From Bifidobacterium sp. (GTDB lineage: Bacteria; Actinomycetota; Actinomycetes; Actinomycetales; Bifidobacteriaceae): a stretch of 33,773 nt of DNA. The notes beneath the pieces were generated by a model, which saw nothing but the letters and a program-made list of their open reading frames with translations, was not told where the DNA came from and searched no databases. This document shows positions 16,134 to 24,816 of the stretch, piece after piece. The DNA lies in the NCBI GenBank assembly GCA_022640915.1, contig JALCCT010000016.1:1-33773 (forward strand), written 5' to 3'. How positions within the stretch are numbered: position 1 is the first letter of the stretch; each line of letters opens with the position of its first letter. Made by a program: the position numbers and the translations under genes.

Positions 16134-16576
16134 TTTTGACAACGTGGGCAATAATACATCTCGCAGGAGGACATGGCAAAGCGGAGTGTCGAGCCTAGGG
16201 ACAGCCCGGTGGTCTGTCCCTAGGCTCGAACGAGCGCCCGCCGAGGGTGCGAGCGGTGAGCGGAAGTACGGTGCTGCAGGTTCCGCGGGGCCGAAGGCTG
16301 AGCTATGGCAGGTGCGTCATTCGTGCCAGTTGCCGACGATATTTGGCATAACTGATGCACCGGAACAGATGCAATGAGTCTCGTGACGTGTGCGTCTGGG
16401 GACGTCGCTTATGGTGCACTACTGGGGCTGTCACATGTATGCCCATGCCATTTGTCAGCGAACCCAAAAATCGTCTGAAATCACGTCAGGTAAGGGCGCT
16501 GCGAAGCGACAACAGGCCGCAGCATCGTTCTGAGTGTATGCACGGGTGTATCGGCGGTTGGTTAGAGTGGGGCATT
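16134..16576. other. Intergenic region upstream of lysS with a strong hairpin
   Basis: 443 bp between tRNA-Pro and lysS without a credible gene. It contains the 16-bp inverted repeat at 16189-16229 and Arg/Ala-rich GC stretches. I looked for T-box features (specifier loop, conserved T-box sequence) and saw none. TTAGAGT at 16562-16568, nine bases before the lysS ATG, may be its -10 box. Confidence 0.5.
16189..16229. repeat. 16-bp perfect inverted repeat
   Basis: TCGAGCCTAGGGACAG is repeated inverted at 16214-16229 around a 9-nt loop. It would form a very stable stem in DNA or RNA. No T-run follows on either strand, so it does not look like a simple intrinsic terminator. A mobile-repeat remnant or a processing or regulatory stem is possible. 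Confidence 0.6.
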
Positions 16577-18238
16577 ATGAGTGAAACGACTGAAAACACT
16601 GCGAACGACGCAGAATCCGGCGAGCAGGCTCCTGCGATGACGACCGTCGAGCGCGCGCATATGCTGCTGCAGCAGGATGCGGATATCCGCACGGCGATCG
16701 ACGGCGGCGCGAGCCTTGACGAGGCGATCGACCCAGGCAACGGCACATATGGCCCGCTCGCGCACCCTGAACAGGTGCAGATGCGCGTGGCCAAGCGTGC
16801 GCTCATGCTCAAGGAGGGCCTGCAGCCTTACCCGGTGCATCTTGACGTAACCGATCGCATTGAAGACGTGCGTGCCCAATATGACGGAAAATTGCAACCA
16901 GGCGAGGAGACCGAGGATATGGTCGGCATCGCCGGGCGTGTGCTCTTCATCCGCAACGCCGGCGGCCTGTGCTTCGTGCAGCTGTGCGCCGGCGATGGTA
17001 CGAAGATCCAGGGCATGATCGCCAAGCGGGAGATCGGCGCGGATTCGCTCAAGCAGTTCAAGCAGCTGGTTGATCTGGGCGACCACTTATATCTGCGCGG
17101 CCGTGTCATCGCATCGAAAACCGGCGAGTTGTCGGTCTTCGCCACCGAATGGAGTATTGCCGCCAAGGCTCTTCAGCCGCTACCTGCGCTGCATAAAGAC
17201 CTTAACGATGACACGCGCACCCGCAAGCCGTATATCGGAATGATCGCCGATGAGAAGGTGCGCAATATGGTGCGCAACCGATCCAAGGCCGTGTCCTCGC
17301 TGCGCCGCACCTTCGACGACCATGGTTTCATCGAGGTGGAGACCCCGATGCTGCAGACCATCCACGGCGGTGCTGCGGCCCGCCCGTTCACCACGCATAT
17401 GAACGCCTTCGACATCGACCTGTTCCTGCGCATCGCGCCCGAGCTCTTCCTCAAGCGCTGTCTCGTGGGCGGCATCGATCGCGTGTTCGAGATCAACCGC
17501 GACTTCCGCAACGAGGGCGTCGACGCCACACATGCCCCGGAATTCACCATGGTCGAGGCTTATCAGGCTTATGGCACCTATGACACGATCGGCAAGCTCG
17601 TCAAGGAGCTCATCCAGAAAACTGCTGTGGACGTGTTCGGCTCCACGACCGTTACGCTACTGGACGGCTCCGAATATGACTTCGGCGGCGAATGGAAGCA
17701 GATCAGCATGTACGGCTCGCTCTCCGACGCCCTAGGCGAGCAGATCACGCCGGAAACTTCAGTTGAGCATCTTGGCGCGATCGCCGACAAGCTCGGCGTC
17801 GAGCGTGATGCCGTGGAGAACCACGGCAAGCTCGTGGAGCATCTGTGGGAGCACTTCTACGAGGACAAGCTTTACAAGCCGACCTTTGTGCGCGACTTCC
17901 CGGTTGAAACCAGCCCGCTGGTCAAGGCCCACCGCTCCAAGCCAGGCATGGTAGAGAAATGGGATCTGTATGTGCGCGGCTTCGAGCTGGCCACTGGGTA
18001 TTCCGAGCTCAACGACCCGGTCGTACAGCGCGCACGCTTGGTTGCTCAGGCGCGCGATGCGATGGCCGGCGACGAGGAGGCCATGGACATTGACGAAGAC
18101 TTTCTTGAGGCGCTCGGCGTGGGCATGCCTCCAGCTGGCGGCATGGGCATGGGCGTCGACCGTCTGCTTATCGCTTTGACTGGCGCGACGATCCGCGAGA
18201 CCATCACCTTCCCGCTCGTCAAACCGATCAATCGTTAG
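16577..18238 (+). CDS. lysS: Lysyl-tRNA synthetase, class II
   Basis: 553 aa, starting at ATG 16577 (MSETTENTAN); the open frame extends upstream but that part is not conserved in type. An N-terminal OB-fold anticodon-binding domain covers about 90-195 (VGIAGRVLFIRNAGGLCFVQL). The class II catalytic core follows, with motif 1 (FIEVETPML), motif 2 (RVFEINRDFRNEGVDATHAPEF) and motif 3 (GMGMGVDRLLIALTGA). The N-terminal ~75 residues are an acidic/Ala-rich extension common in actinobacterial LysRS. There is no Shine-Dalgarno sequence; TTAGAGT nine bases upstream suggests a leaderless mRNA. It charges tRNA-Lys. Identification is secure. Confidence 0.95.
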   Translation: MSETTENTANDAESGEQAPAMTTVERAHMLLQQDADIRTAIDGGASLDEAIDPGNGTYGPLAHPEQVQMRVAKRALMLKEGLQPYPVHLDVTDRIEDVRAQYDGKLQPGEETEDMVGIAGRVLFIRNAGGLCFVQLCAGDGTKIQGMIAKREIGADSLKQFKQLVDLGDHLYLRGRVIASKTGELSVFATEWSIAAKALQPLPALHKDLNDDTRTRKPYIGMIADEKVRNMVRNRSKAVSSLRRTFDDHGFIEVETPMLQTIHGGAAARPFTTHMNAFDIDLFLRIAPELFLKRCLVGGIDRVFEINRDFRNEGVDATHAPEFTMVEAYQAYGTYDTIGKLVKELIQKTAVDVFGSTTVTLLDGSEYDFGGEWKQISMYGSLSDALGEQITPETSVEHLGAIADKLGVERDAVENHGKLVEHLWEHFYEDKLYKPTFVRDFPVETSPLVKAHRSKPGMVEKWDLYVRGFELATGYSELNDPVVQRARLVAQARDAMAGDEEAMDIDEDFLEALGVGMPPAGGMGMGVDRLLIALTGATIRETITFPLVKPINR

Positions 18239-18288
18239 GCGCGAGCAGGATAGGAACAAATACGATCCTTACTAAAAACGAATCGTAT

Positions 18289-19539
18289 ATGGTGAGGAAT
18301 ATGAAACTGAGATTGTGGCTCGGGGGGGCGCGGCCGAAAACCCTGCCGCTGGGGCTAGCCCCGGTTATCGTGGCAGCAATGGCCATGTGGCAGACCGTGT
18401 TCGCAGGCGTATACGGCGGGTCATATAACCATAAGCCATGCCCGGTGTTCGGCGGCCGCCCGCCATACCCGGTAGGTGGCTACGGCCGGTGTCTGACGTC
18501 CCCGGGCTGGTATATCGCGGTAGCATCGCTGTGCGCCGGCGTCGCGATTTTCCTGCAGATCGCCGCGAATTTTGCCAACGATTACTCGGACGGCAAGCGT
18601 GGAGTCGACAGTGGGCGAAGCATCGACGGCATAGGCGTTGCTGGTGGCGAACTCGGCATGCGAGGCTCTTTCTCGGCAGATTCTGCGCGCCGTGACCGCA
18701 TCGCAACTCAGTCACGAGGCCAATCGCAGGGCCCATCCCAACCGGCTAAGAAACCGCTCGCCTCTGGAGCTGCGCCACGCCTACAGGCTCCATCGCGACT
18801 CGTGGCATCGGGCGTCGCGCCGAAGAAGGTGCTTGCTGCGGCGGGCATCAGCGCGGCGCTCGCCTGCGCGTGCGGTCTGGCGATCATCGTGCTCACCGGC
18901 CATTGGTGGCTTGCTGCCCTTGGCGTCATGTGCATCGTGGCTGGGTGGTTCTATGTCGGCGGCGAGCATCCATATGGTTATCACGGCTGGGGTGAGGCAT
19001 CGGCTTTTGTGTTCTTCGGTCTTGTCGCCGTCTGCGGCACGGCATATGCACTGTCTGACACAGTGCCATATCTGATCATCTGGGTTGGCATAGCACAGGG
19101 TCTGCTTGCCGTCGCGGTGCTGTCCGTCAATAATCTGCGCGATATCGGTGACGATGCGGCGCATGGAAAGTACACATGGATGGTGCGCATGGGCGAACGC
19201 AGGGGGCGGCGATTCGCTGAAGCGATGGTCATCATTCCAGTACTGATGCTGATTGAAGAATTCGTGGCCCGTGTGCCCTGGCAGCAGGTTCATGACATGG
19301 CCCAGGATGCATGCGGTACGAACGACGCGGGTCGGATCGTGTGCGATTATGCTCCTGCGCTGCGCGCCCAATACCTGTGCTATGCATCCAGTGCGTTGCT
19401 GGCGGTGACCTGTGTGATGTGCCTGTGTGCCGCATTTGCCATTCATCGTAGGAACCATCGGGCGGCACTGCCCTTATGTAGCTTCCTGGCGCTAACTGTG
19501 GCATTCACCTTCGGAACACTGTATCTTATCGCGATATAG
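18289..19539 (+). CDS. UbiA/MenA-family prenyltransferase
   Basis: 416 aa, polytopic. The N-terminus GARPKTLPLGLAPV is the MenA-type signature. The first Asp-rich motif is NFANDYSDGKRGVD and the second is VNNLRDIGDDAAHGKYTWMVRMG, both needed to bind the prenyl diphosphate and Mg. Eight or nine membrane helices follow the family plan. It is closest in type to 1,4-dihydroxy-2-naphthoate polyprenyltransferase, but bifidobacteria are not known to make menaquinone, so the acceptor may differ. Two insertions are unusual: a Gly/Pro/Tyr-rich loop at about 42-65 and ~45 Ser/Gln/Arg-rich residues at about 125-170, both outside the motifs. The start may be ATG 18289 or ATG 18301; neither has a well-spaced ribosome site. 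Confidence 0.82.
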   Translation: MVRNMKLRLWLGGARPKTLPLGLAPVIVAAMAMWQTVFAGVYGGSYNHKPCPVFGGRPPYPVGGYGRCLTSPGWYIAVASLCAGVAIFLQIAANFANDYSDGKRGVDSGRSIDGIGVAGGELGMRGSFSADSARRDRIATQSRGQSQGPSQPAKKPLASGAAPRLQAPSRLVASGVAPKKVLAAAGISAALACACGLAIIVLTGHWWLAALGVMCIVAGWFYVGGEHPYGYHGWGEASAFVFFGLVAVCGTAYALSDTVPYLIIWVGIAQGLLAVAVLSVNNLRDIGDDAAHGKYTWMVRMGERRGRRFAEAMVIIPVLMLIEEFVARVPWQQVHDMAQDACGTNDAGRIVCDYAPALRAQYLCYASSALLAVTCVMCLCAAFAIHRRNHRAALPLCSFLALTVAFTFGTLYLIAI

Positions 19540-19649
19540 GAGAAATCCGTTCTGTGATAGGCATACTGTTTCGAATTATGCCTCCCGACGTGATGTGAGC
19601 GCGCACATTCGCTAGTTGTGATGTGGCCCACAGTGTCGCCGACGGCCCT

Positions 19650-19655
19650 TATGAT
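19650..19655 (+). promoter_or_regulatory. Probable -10 box of a leaderless gpmA
   Basis: TATGAT ends seven bases before the gpmA ATG at 19662, so transcription would start at or next to the start codon. No Shine-Dalgarno sequence exists upstream. A matching -35 is not clear. Confidence 0.4.
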
Positions 19656-19661
19656 TGGAAC

Positions 19662-20408
19662 ATGTCTTACAAATTAGTATTGCTCCGACATGGTCAGAGC
19701 GCATGGAATAAAACTAATCAGTTCACTGGCTGGGTGGATGTCCCGCTGACCGAGCAGGGCGAGCAAGAGGCCAAGCGTGGCGGTCAGCTGCTCAAGGAAA
19801 AGAACGTCCTTCCCGACATTGTCTTCACTTCGCTGCTACGCCGCGCCATCAACACGGCCAACATCGCCCTCGACGAGGCCGACCGCCTGTGGATTCCCGT
19901 CCAGCGCAGCTGGCGTCTCAACGAGCGTCATTATGGCGCACTGCAGGGCAAGAACAAGTCGGAGATCCGGCAGGAGTATGGCGACGAGAAGTTCATGATC
20001 TGGCGCCGCTCCTATGCCACGCCGCCGCCGGAGATCGATCCTAACGACCCGTATGCGCAGGACAAGGATCCGCGCTATGCCGGTGACCCGGTGCCCGAGG
20101 CTGAAGCCTTGGCCAACGTCGTGACTCGCGTCACCCCGTACTGGGAATCCGCGATCGAGCCCGAGCTCAAGTCCGGCAAGACCGTCCTGATCGCCGCGCA
20201 CGGCAACTCGTTGCGCGCCATCGTCAAGATGCTTGACGGCTTGAGCGAAGAGGAGATCTCCAAGGTCAACATTCCGACTGGCATCCCGCTGCTGTACGAA
20301 CTGGACGAGAACTTCAAGCCGCTCAAACCGCGCGGCGAATACCTTGACCCTGAGGCCGCCGCAGCAGGCGCCGCAGCAGTTGCTGCCCAGGGCCAAGCCA
20401 AGAAGTGA
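19662..20408 (+). CDS. gpmA: 2,3-bisphosphoglycerate-dependent phosphoglycerate mutase
   Basis: 248 aa, the normal length for the dPGM family. It has the RHG phospho-histidine motif ([20 protein letters not shown]), the arginines of [10 protein letters not shown], the proton-donor Glu of [14 protein letters not shown], and the second histidine in [14 protein letters not shown]. It interconverts 3- and 2-phosphoglycerate in lower glycolysis, downstream of the bifid shunt. The start is ATG 19662 ([11 protein letters not shown]), with TATGAT just upstream implying a leaderless message. A long Ala-rich tail ends the protein, and a 23-bp hairpin terminator follows. Confidence 0.95.
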   Translation: MSYKLVLLRHGQSAWNKTNQFTGWVDVPLTEQGEQEAKRGGQLLKEKNVLPDIVFTSLLRRAINTANIALDEADRLWIPVQRSWRLNERHYGALQGKNKSEIRQEYGDEKFMIWRRSYATPPPEIDPNDPYAQDKDPRYAGDPVPEAEALANVVTRVTPYWESAIEPELKSGKTVLIAAHGNSLRAIVKMLDGLSEEEISKVNIPTGIPLLYELDENFKPLKPRGEYLDPEAAAAGAAAVAAQGQAKK

Positions 20409-20443
20409 GCCCGACAGAGCCTGAGGCTTAAGGCAAACGAATA

Positions 20444-20503
20444 AACCGCTGCCGTCTCATCAGCCGATATAGACACCGGCTGATGAGACGGCAGCGGTTT
20501 TCG
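20444..20503. terminator. Strong 23-bp hairpin terminator after gpmA
   Basis: A perfect 23-bp inverted repeat (20444-20466 with 20477-20499) with a 10-nt loop, followed by TTTTC. It starts 36 bases after gpmA. It may also stop transcription from phoU on the other strand, where the flank AATAAA reads TTTATT. Confidence 0.85.
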
Positions 20504-20625
20504 ATTCGGGGGAGCGGACACATGGATCCGCTGTTAGCGGTTTTCTGCTACTGTCAGGGTAAATTCCACCCAGCGGATATGCAGATGCAGCCTTAGTCAG
20601 GTGCGCCCGAGCCATAGCGGGGCGT

Positions 20626-21306
20626 TCAGCTGATGTCATCACCCTCGTCGCGCTCAGGCTCCTTGCTGGGATCGAAGCCGGAGACAATGAACACTACTCG
20701 CCGCGCGGCGGAAACCGCATGGTCTCCCAGGCGTTCCATGAAGCGTCCGATGAGCACAACGTCGATGAGCTGCTGCTTCGTGCCTTTCCATGAGTCATCC
20801 AGCACCATCGCGAAGGTCTGGTGGTGCAGACTATCTAGCGTGTCGTCGTCGAGGATGATCTGCTCCGCCACTTTGGCATCGCGATCGGCGAGCATGGTCA
20901 CTGTGCGCTCTGCCGTCATGTCGAGGAAATCGCGCATCTGCGCGAACAGATTCTGCGCCTCTGGTGGCACGGGGGACAGCGGGTAGGTACGGCGTGCCGC
21001 TTCGGCGATATGCCGGGCGAGATCGCCCATGCGCTCGAATGTGGAGGCTAGACGCATGGAGGAGACAACCACGCGCAAGTCGGTGGCCACCGGGTTTTGC
21101 TTGGCGAGCAGCCGCACGCATTGTTCGATGATGCTCGACTCCAGTGCATCGATTTCGATATCGCCGTCGATAACGCTCTGGGCAGCCTCTAGGTCGGCAT
21201 CCATCAGCGCCTCACCGGACAACGTAATCGCCTTGCGTACGGATTGTGCCATATGGTCGAGGTCGTCGGCGACAGCCTTCAACTCCTCGTTGAAAATAAC
21301 ACGCAT
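20626..21306 (-). CDS. phoU: Phosphate-transport regulator PhoU
   Basis: 226 aa with GGAAGG eight bases before the ATG. Two PhoU three-helix repeats are visible, each with the metal-binding E/DxxxD pattern: SSMRLASTFERMGDLARHIAEAARR in the first and DVVLIGRFMERLGDHAVSAARRV in the second. PhoU links the Pst phosphate transporter to the PhoR/SenX3 kinase and dampens phosphate-starvation signalling. It is divergent from a SenX3-like kinase, the usual context, but no pst genes are in the window. The acidic tail (EPERDEGDD) is ordinary. Identification is secure. Confidence 0.95.
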   Translation of the reverse strand: MRVIFNEELKAVADDLDHMAQSVRKAITLSGEALMDADLEAAQSVIDGDIEIDALESSIIEQCVRLLAKQNPVATDLRVVVSSMRLASTFERMGDLARHIAEAARRTYPLSPVPPEAQNLFAQMRDFLDMTAERTVTMLADRDAKVAEQIILDDDTLDSLHHQTFAMVLDDSWKGTKQQLIDVVLIGRFMERLGDHAVSAARRVVFIVSGFDPSKEPERDEGDDIS

Positions 21307-21588
21307 GATTCAGCCTTCCTGATATGAGGTTCGCGACTACCACCAGTGTATTCTCAACGCCGTTTCTTGGCGAGGCGGGTGTGGCAGCCCGGCGCGTTGT
21401 TGTCTCAAAATTCACCGGACCGTTCACCTGCCATTCATGTCGTCGGCTGCCCCGTAACTAATGAAGCGCTGCCCACAATGGCCGTGGCAGCCTCAGTGAG
21501 GTGCTGTTCGGCGGGAGCCATGCCGCTGCAACATCGTCATGAGTGCGGCCTGGGGATGTGCGGCAGCCGAATATGGGACAATGGAGCC

Positions 21589-22884
21589 ATGCCTTTCTCA
21601 GTGTCGTCCGTATTGATCTTCGCAGTGTTTGGACTGCTCGCCGCCGCCGTCCTCGCAGCATTGCTCTATACGGTGGCCGATTGGCTGCATCCTGTGATCG
21701 CCCGCTTCGCCCGATCAGACTCGGGTTTCGGCGATCGGCTTGCGGACATACGACGCCGCTTCGGCCATCGGCAGGACGAGGACGACGAGGGAGACGACCT
21801 GGATGACTCCACGGCTGCGCTCATCTCCATGCTTGATACGGTTTCGATCGTGGTGGACGGCAATGACGAAGTCGTGCGCGCGAATCCTGGTGCCTACACG
21901 CTCGGCGTGGTCAGCGATGATGTCATCGTCGATGAGCGTGTACTTGAGCAGGTGCGGGCTGTACGGATCAAGGGCGGTCGTCAGCAATTCGAACTGACGA
22001 CCGATACGCCCGAGCGTTTTATCCGAGTCATGGCCGAGGCGCCGGGTAATGTTAGGGAACAGCACCGTGATCTCGCCGCAGAGATGCGCGATATGCAAGG
22101 GGTGAGTCGGCCGAACTGGGTCAAAGTGACTGTCGGGCGCATCAACGAACATTTCGTTGTCGTCCTCCTTGACGATATGAGCGAATCCATCCGCTTCGCT
22201 CAATTGCGCGATTCCTTCATTGTCAATGTGTCCGAGCAGCTGCTCGCGCCGACCCAGGACTTGGAGCGCCTTGCCGACACCCTCGAGGCCGGCGATCTGG
22301 ACATCGGTCAGGTGCAGCATGAGGCTCGGCAGGTGAAGACTTCCAGCCGCCGGTTGAATCATATGGTCTCCGATCTGCTCCTGCTCATCAAAGCTCAGGA
22401 GCCGGTGACACCGACGCAGTCCAACCGGCTGAACGTGAGCGAGCAGGTGAACCAGGTCATAGATCAGCTAGCCAAGGAAAGCCGCCAGCTGCGTGTGCCG
22501 CTCATCGTCGATTGCGACAGGAAACTGAACATTAATGCAGAAGGTGAGCAGATTCGCGCGGCGGTGCGCAAATTAGTCGAAAATGCGATGCTCTATTCGT
22601 CTGCCGGATCCGCGGTGAGCATTTCGGCCCAGGCTTCGCGAGCAGGCGACCAAGTCGTTATTCGCGTGATCGACCGCGGCGAAGGCATCGCCAAAGCAGA
22701 GCAGCCACGTGTCTTCGAACGTTTTTATCGAGGTGCGAACCAGAATGAGCGCACCGGGGAAGGCATCGGATTAGGCCTGGCCATCGTCAAGCATGTGGCG
22801 CTCACCCATCATGGCAGCGTGGCGGTATGGAGCGCGCCCGGACAGGGCAGCACGTTCACACTCACCTTGCCGCTGGCGCATTAG
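21589..22884 (+). CDS. SenX3-like sensor histidine kinase without the phospho-acceptor histidine
   Basis: 431 aa from ATG 21589. One N-terminal membrane helix (VLIFAVFGLLAAAVLAALLY) leads to a PAS-like domain (~70-200: MLDTVSIVVDGNDEVVRANPGAY). A HisKA-like helix pair follows from ~205, then a complete HATPase domain with N-box (RKLVENAMLYSS), G1 (DRGEGIAKAE), F-box (RVFERFYRG) and G2 (GEGIGLGLAIVKH). The H-box should read like NVSHELKTP but reads NVSEQLLAPT, so the histidine position is Glu216. It is divergent from phoU, as senX3 is in other Actinobacteria, but no regX3-type regulator follows. It may bind ATP and act as a phosphate-signalling sensor without autophosphorylation, or the phospho-site may have moved. 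Confidence 0.88.
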   Translation: MPFSVSSVLIFAVFGLLAAAVLAALLYTVADWLHPVIARFARSDSGFGDRLADIRRRFGHRQDEDDEGDDLDDSTAALISMLDTVSIVVDGNDEVVRANPGAYTLGVVSDDVIVDERVLEQVRAVRIKGGRQQFELTTDTPERFIRVMAEAPGNVREQHRDLAAEMRDMQGVSRPNWVKVTVGRINEHFVVVLLDDMSESIRFAQLRDSFIVNVSEQLLAPTQDLERLADTLEAGDLDIGQVQHEARQVKTSSRRLNHMVSDLLLLIKAQEPVTPTQSNRLNVSEQVNQVIDQLAKESRQLRVPLIVDCDRKLNINAEGEQIRAAVRKLVENAMLYSSAGSAVSISAQASRAGDQVVIRVIDRGEGIAKAEQPRVFERFYRGANQNERTGEGIGLGLAIVKHVALTHHGSVAVWSAPGQGSTFTLTLPLAH

Positions 22885-22925
22885 GCATGAACAATGCTAT
22901 CGCCGGCGAACCTGCTCTGGATCCC

Positions 22926-23183
22926 TCACTCGCCCAAACGGCTGTAATCCCACCGGTCGAAGCGTTCCCAGAGCAGCAGAACGATGCCGGTCGCGATGCC
23001 GGCAGCGCAGATAAGAAGCAGTTTCAGAATCGCGAAATTGAAAACCAGCATAAGAACCGCGCAGACCATGGTCGCCACCAGCCATAGTCCGGTGCCTATG
23101 AGAAATACTTTACGCAAATCCACGCGAACCGGCGCAGGAGAAGGTTTGCGGACATCGGGATTGACAATCGGCGCGAATTTCAT
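22926..23183 (-). CDS. DUF2530 family small membrane protein
   Basis: 85 aa from ATG 23183 (MKFAPIVNPDV); the longer frame extends into the promoter of manA. It shows the DUF2530 pattern of a basic N-terminus (PAPVRVDLRKVFLIGTGLWLVA) and two membrane helices (to about residue 70), ending in a short hydrophilic tail with DRWDYSRLGE. DUF2530 is an actinobacterial family of unknown function. It is divergent from manA and convergent with the kinase gene. Confidence 0.75.
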   Translation of the reverse strand: MKFAPIVNPDVRKPSPAPVRVDLRKVFLIGTGLWLVATMVCAVLMLVFNFAILKLLLICAAGIATGIVLLLWERFDRWDYSRLGE

Positions 23184-23265
23184 ACCAATACTGTATCCTG
23201 CACGGTGGCCTGTCAAGGGGTAACCTTGAAGCGGAGCATTGCCCGTCGGGAAGAAAGGAACTGCC

Positions 23266-24768
23266 GTGTATCCGATTCGTCCCGTCGCCAAACGCTATGC
23301 GTGGGGCTCCTACGACCGTCTGCAGACGATGTTCTCTGGCTTCCTGCGTGAGCCGTGCAGCGGGCCGCTGGCGGAGATGTGGTTCAGCGGGCACCCGCAG
23401 TGGCCTTCGACGCTCGATGTGCCCGGCCGAGGCCTTATCGGCGTCCCCGACGCGATTCGTGAAGACCCGGCAGCGATGGTGGGCGAGCGGAATTCCGAAC
23501 GTTTTGGGCCGGTGCTGCCTTATCTGCTTAAGATGATATCCGCGCGCATACCGTTGTCATTGCAGGTGCATCCGGTTGGCTTCGAGGCCCGTGCGGGGTA
23601 CAACGAGCAGAACGCGGCTGGAGTGCCTTTAGACTCTCCCGATCGTTCGTTCAAGGATCCGGTGGCAAAAAGTGAGATGGTCGTTGCCATGGAGCCGTTC
23701 AGCGCATCGGTCGGCTTCGCTTCGATTCCCTTCATGCTACGCAATCTCAAACTCGTCGATCATCCGATCGCCGCACGCATGGTGCAGGCGTTACAGCCCC
23801 GTTTCCCTGTGCTGGGACACGATGCGGGGGATTTCGCCGTCGCCGATGCAATGATGCCGGTCGCAGCTGCAGTCTGGCCCGAGTCCAGACGCCAGGTGTT
23901 CCGCGCTTTCCATACGGCGATCACCGCGGGAGGAGCAGGAGGAGATAGATCGTGCTCGTACAGTACGGCCAATGTGGCTGGTATCAGCGTAGATGATGGT
24001 GGGGGAGCCGATACCAACGGGCTGCTGGAGGCGTTGTGCGCGGGGGCTGTGAAGGCCACGACTGCGCGTTCGCGCCGGGCATTCAGTCATGCGCTGATCG
24101 CGGCGAGGGCTTTCGCCGGAGACGCCAGCGTGCTGAGCCTATTGATGATGAATCCGGTCACGCTCGGCGAAGGCGAGTCCGTCTTCATCCCGGCGGGCAC
24201 CCCCCACGCCTACCTGCATGGGACGGCCGCCGAGATCATGACAAATTCGGACAATGTGTTGCGTGCGGGGATGAGCGTCAAGCACAAGGATATTCCCAAT
24301 CTGCTGCGAACGCTTGATTGCCGCTCCGCTGCGCCTATCGATCCGGCGGCAACCAATCTCGTGACTCTGATGATGCGTGACGTGGTAGTCTACAAGCCCA
24401 AGCTTGAGGAATTCATGCTGTCATACGGCCACGTGGACGCAAGCCATCGGCAGTGGCCGATTGTCGATCGCCTCGTTCGGCGCTACGGCAGGCTAGCGGA
24501 GCAGATCGGTGGCGGCCCGCTGACGCCGGGCGACCATGGGCCGCGAGTGCTCTTGTGTACGCAGGGCGCGATCCACTGCGTGAGCGCCACAGATGAATGT
24601 GTGCTCACCTGTGGGCAGTCTGTGTTCATCCCTGCTATGGAAGGCAGGTTGGCCGTCGACGCAGTTGCCGGAGAATACGCGGGCAATGGGGGCGCAGCCA
24701 ATGACGATGGTGCCGGCACGGGCCTTGCATCCAATGGCTCCTTCGTCATGGCGTCGACGCATCTATAG
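23266..24768 (+). CDS. manA: Mannose-6-phosphate isomerase, class I
   Basis: 500 aa. The start is GTG 23266 with AAAGGAA about six bases upstream. The N-terminus RPVAKRYAWGSYDRL is typical. Zinc ligands are in LSLQVHP (Gln, His), in SEMVVAM (Glu) and in IPAGTPHAYLHG (His), with the catalytic Arg region at NVLRAGMSVKHKD. It interconverts fructose-6-phosphate and mannose-6-phosphate. The protein is longer than the ~400-aa norm because of Gly/Asp-rich loops at about residues 220-255 and near the C-terminus. It is convergent with serC over a 48-bp gap. Identification is secure. Confidence 0.95.
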   Translation: MYPIRPVAKRYAWGSYDRLQTMFSGFLREPCSGPLAEMWFSGHPQWPSTLDVPGRGLIGVPDAIREDPAAMVGERNSERFGPVLPYLLKMISARIPLSLQVHPVGFEARAGYNEQNAAGVPLDSPDRSFKDPVAKSEMVVAMEPFSASVGFASIPFMLRNLKLVDHPIAARMVQALQPRFPVLGHDAGDFAVADAMMPVAAAVWPESRRQVFRAFHTAITAGGAGGDRSCSYSTANVAGISVDDGGGADTNGLLEALCAGAVKATTARSRRAFSHALIAARAFAGDASVLSLLMMNPVTLGEGESVFIPAGTPHAYLHGTAAEIMTNSDNVLRAGMSVKHKDIPNLLRTLDCRSAAPIDPAATNLVTLMMRDVVVYKPKLEEFMLSYGHVDASHRQWPIVDRLVRRYGRLAEQIGGGPLTPGDHGPRVLLCTQGAIHCVSATDECVLTCGQSVFIPAMEGRLAVDAVAGEYAGNGGAANDDGAGTGLASNGSFVMASTHL

Positions 24769-24816
24769 CACTGCGTCGTCTGCCTTAGGGCAACAATGTA
24801 GAGACGTCTACAAGAG

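Noticed and set aside
16134..16576. Possible T-box or riboswitch in front of lysS
   Set aside because: No T-box consensus, specifier loop or antiterminator pair could be found; only one simple hairpin is present.
20444..20503. Long hairpin after gpmA as a mobile repeat
   Set aside because: Location directly after gpmA and the following T-run fit an ordinary intrinsic terminator.
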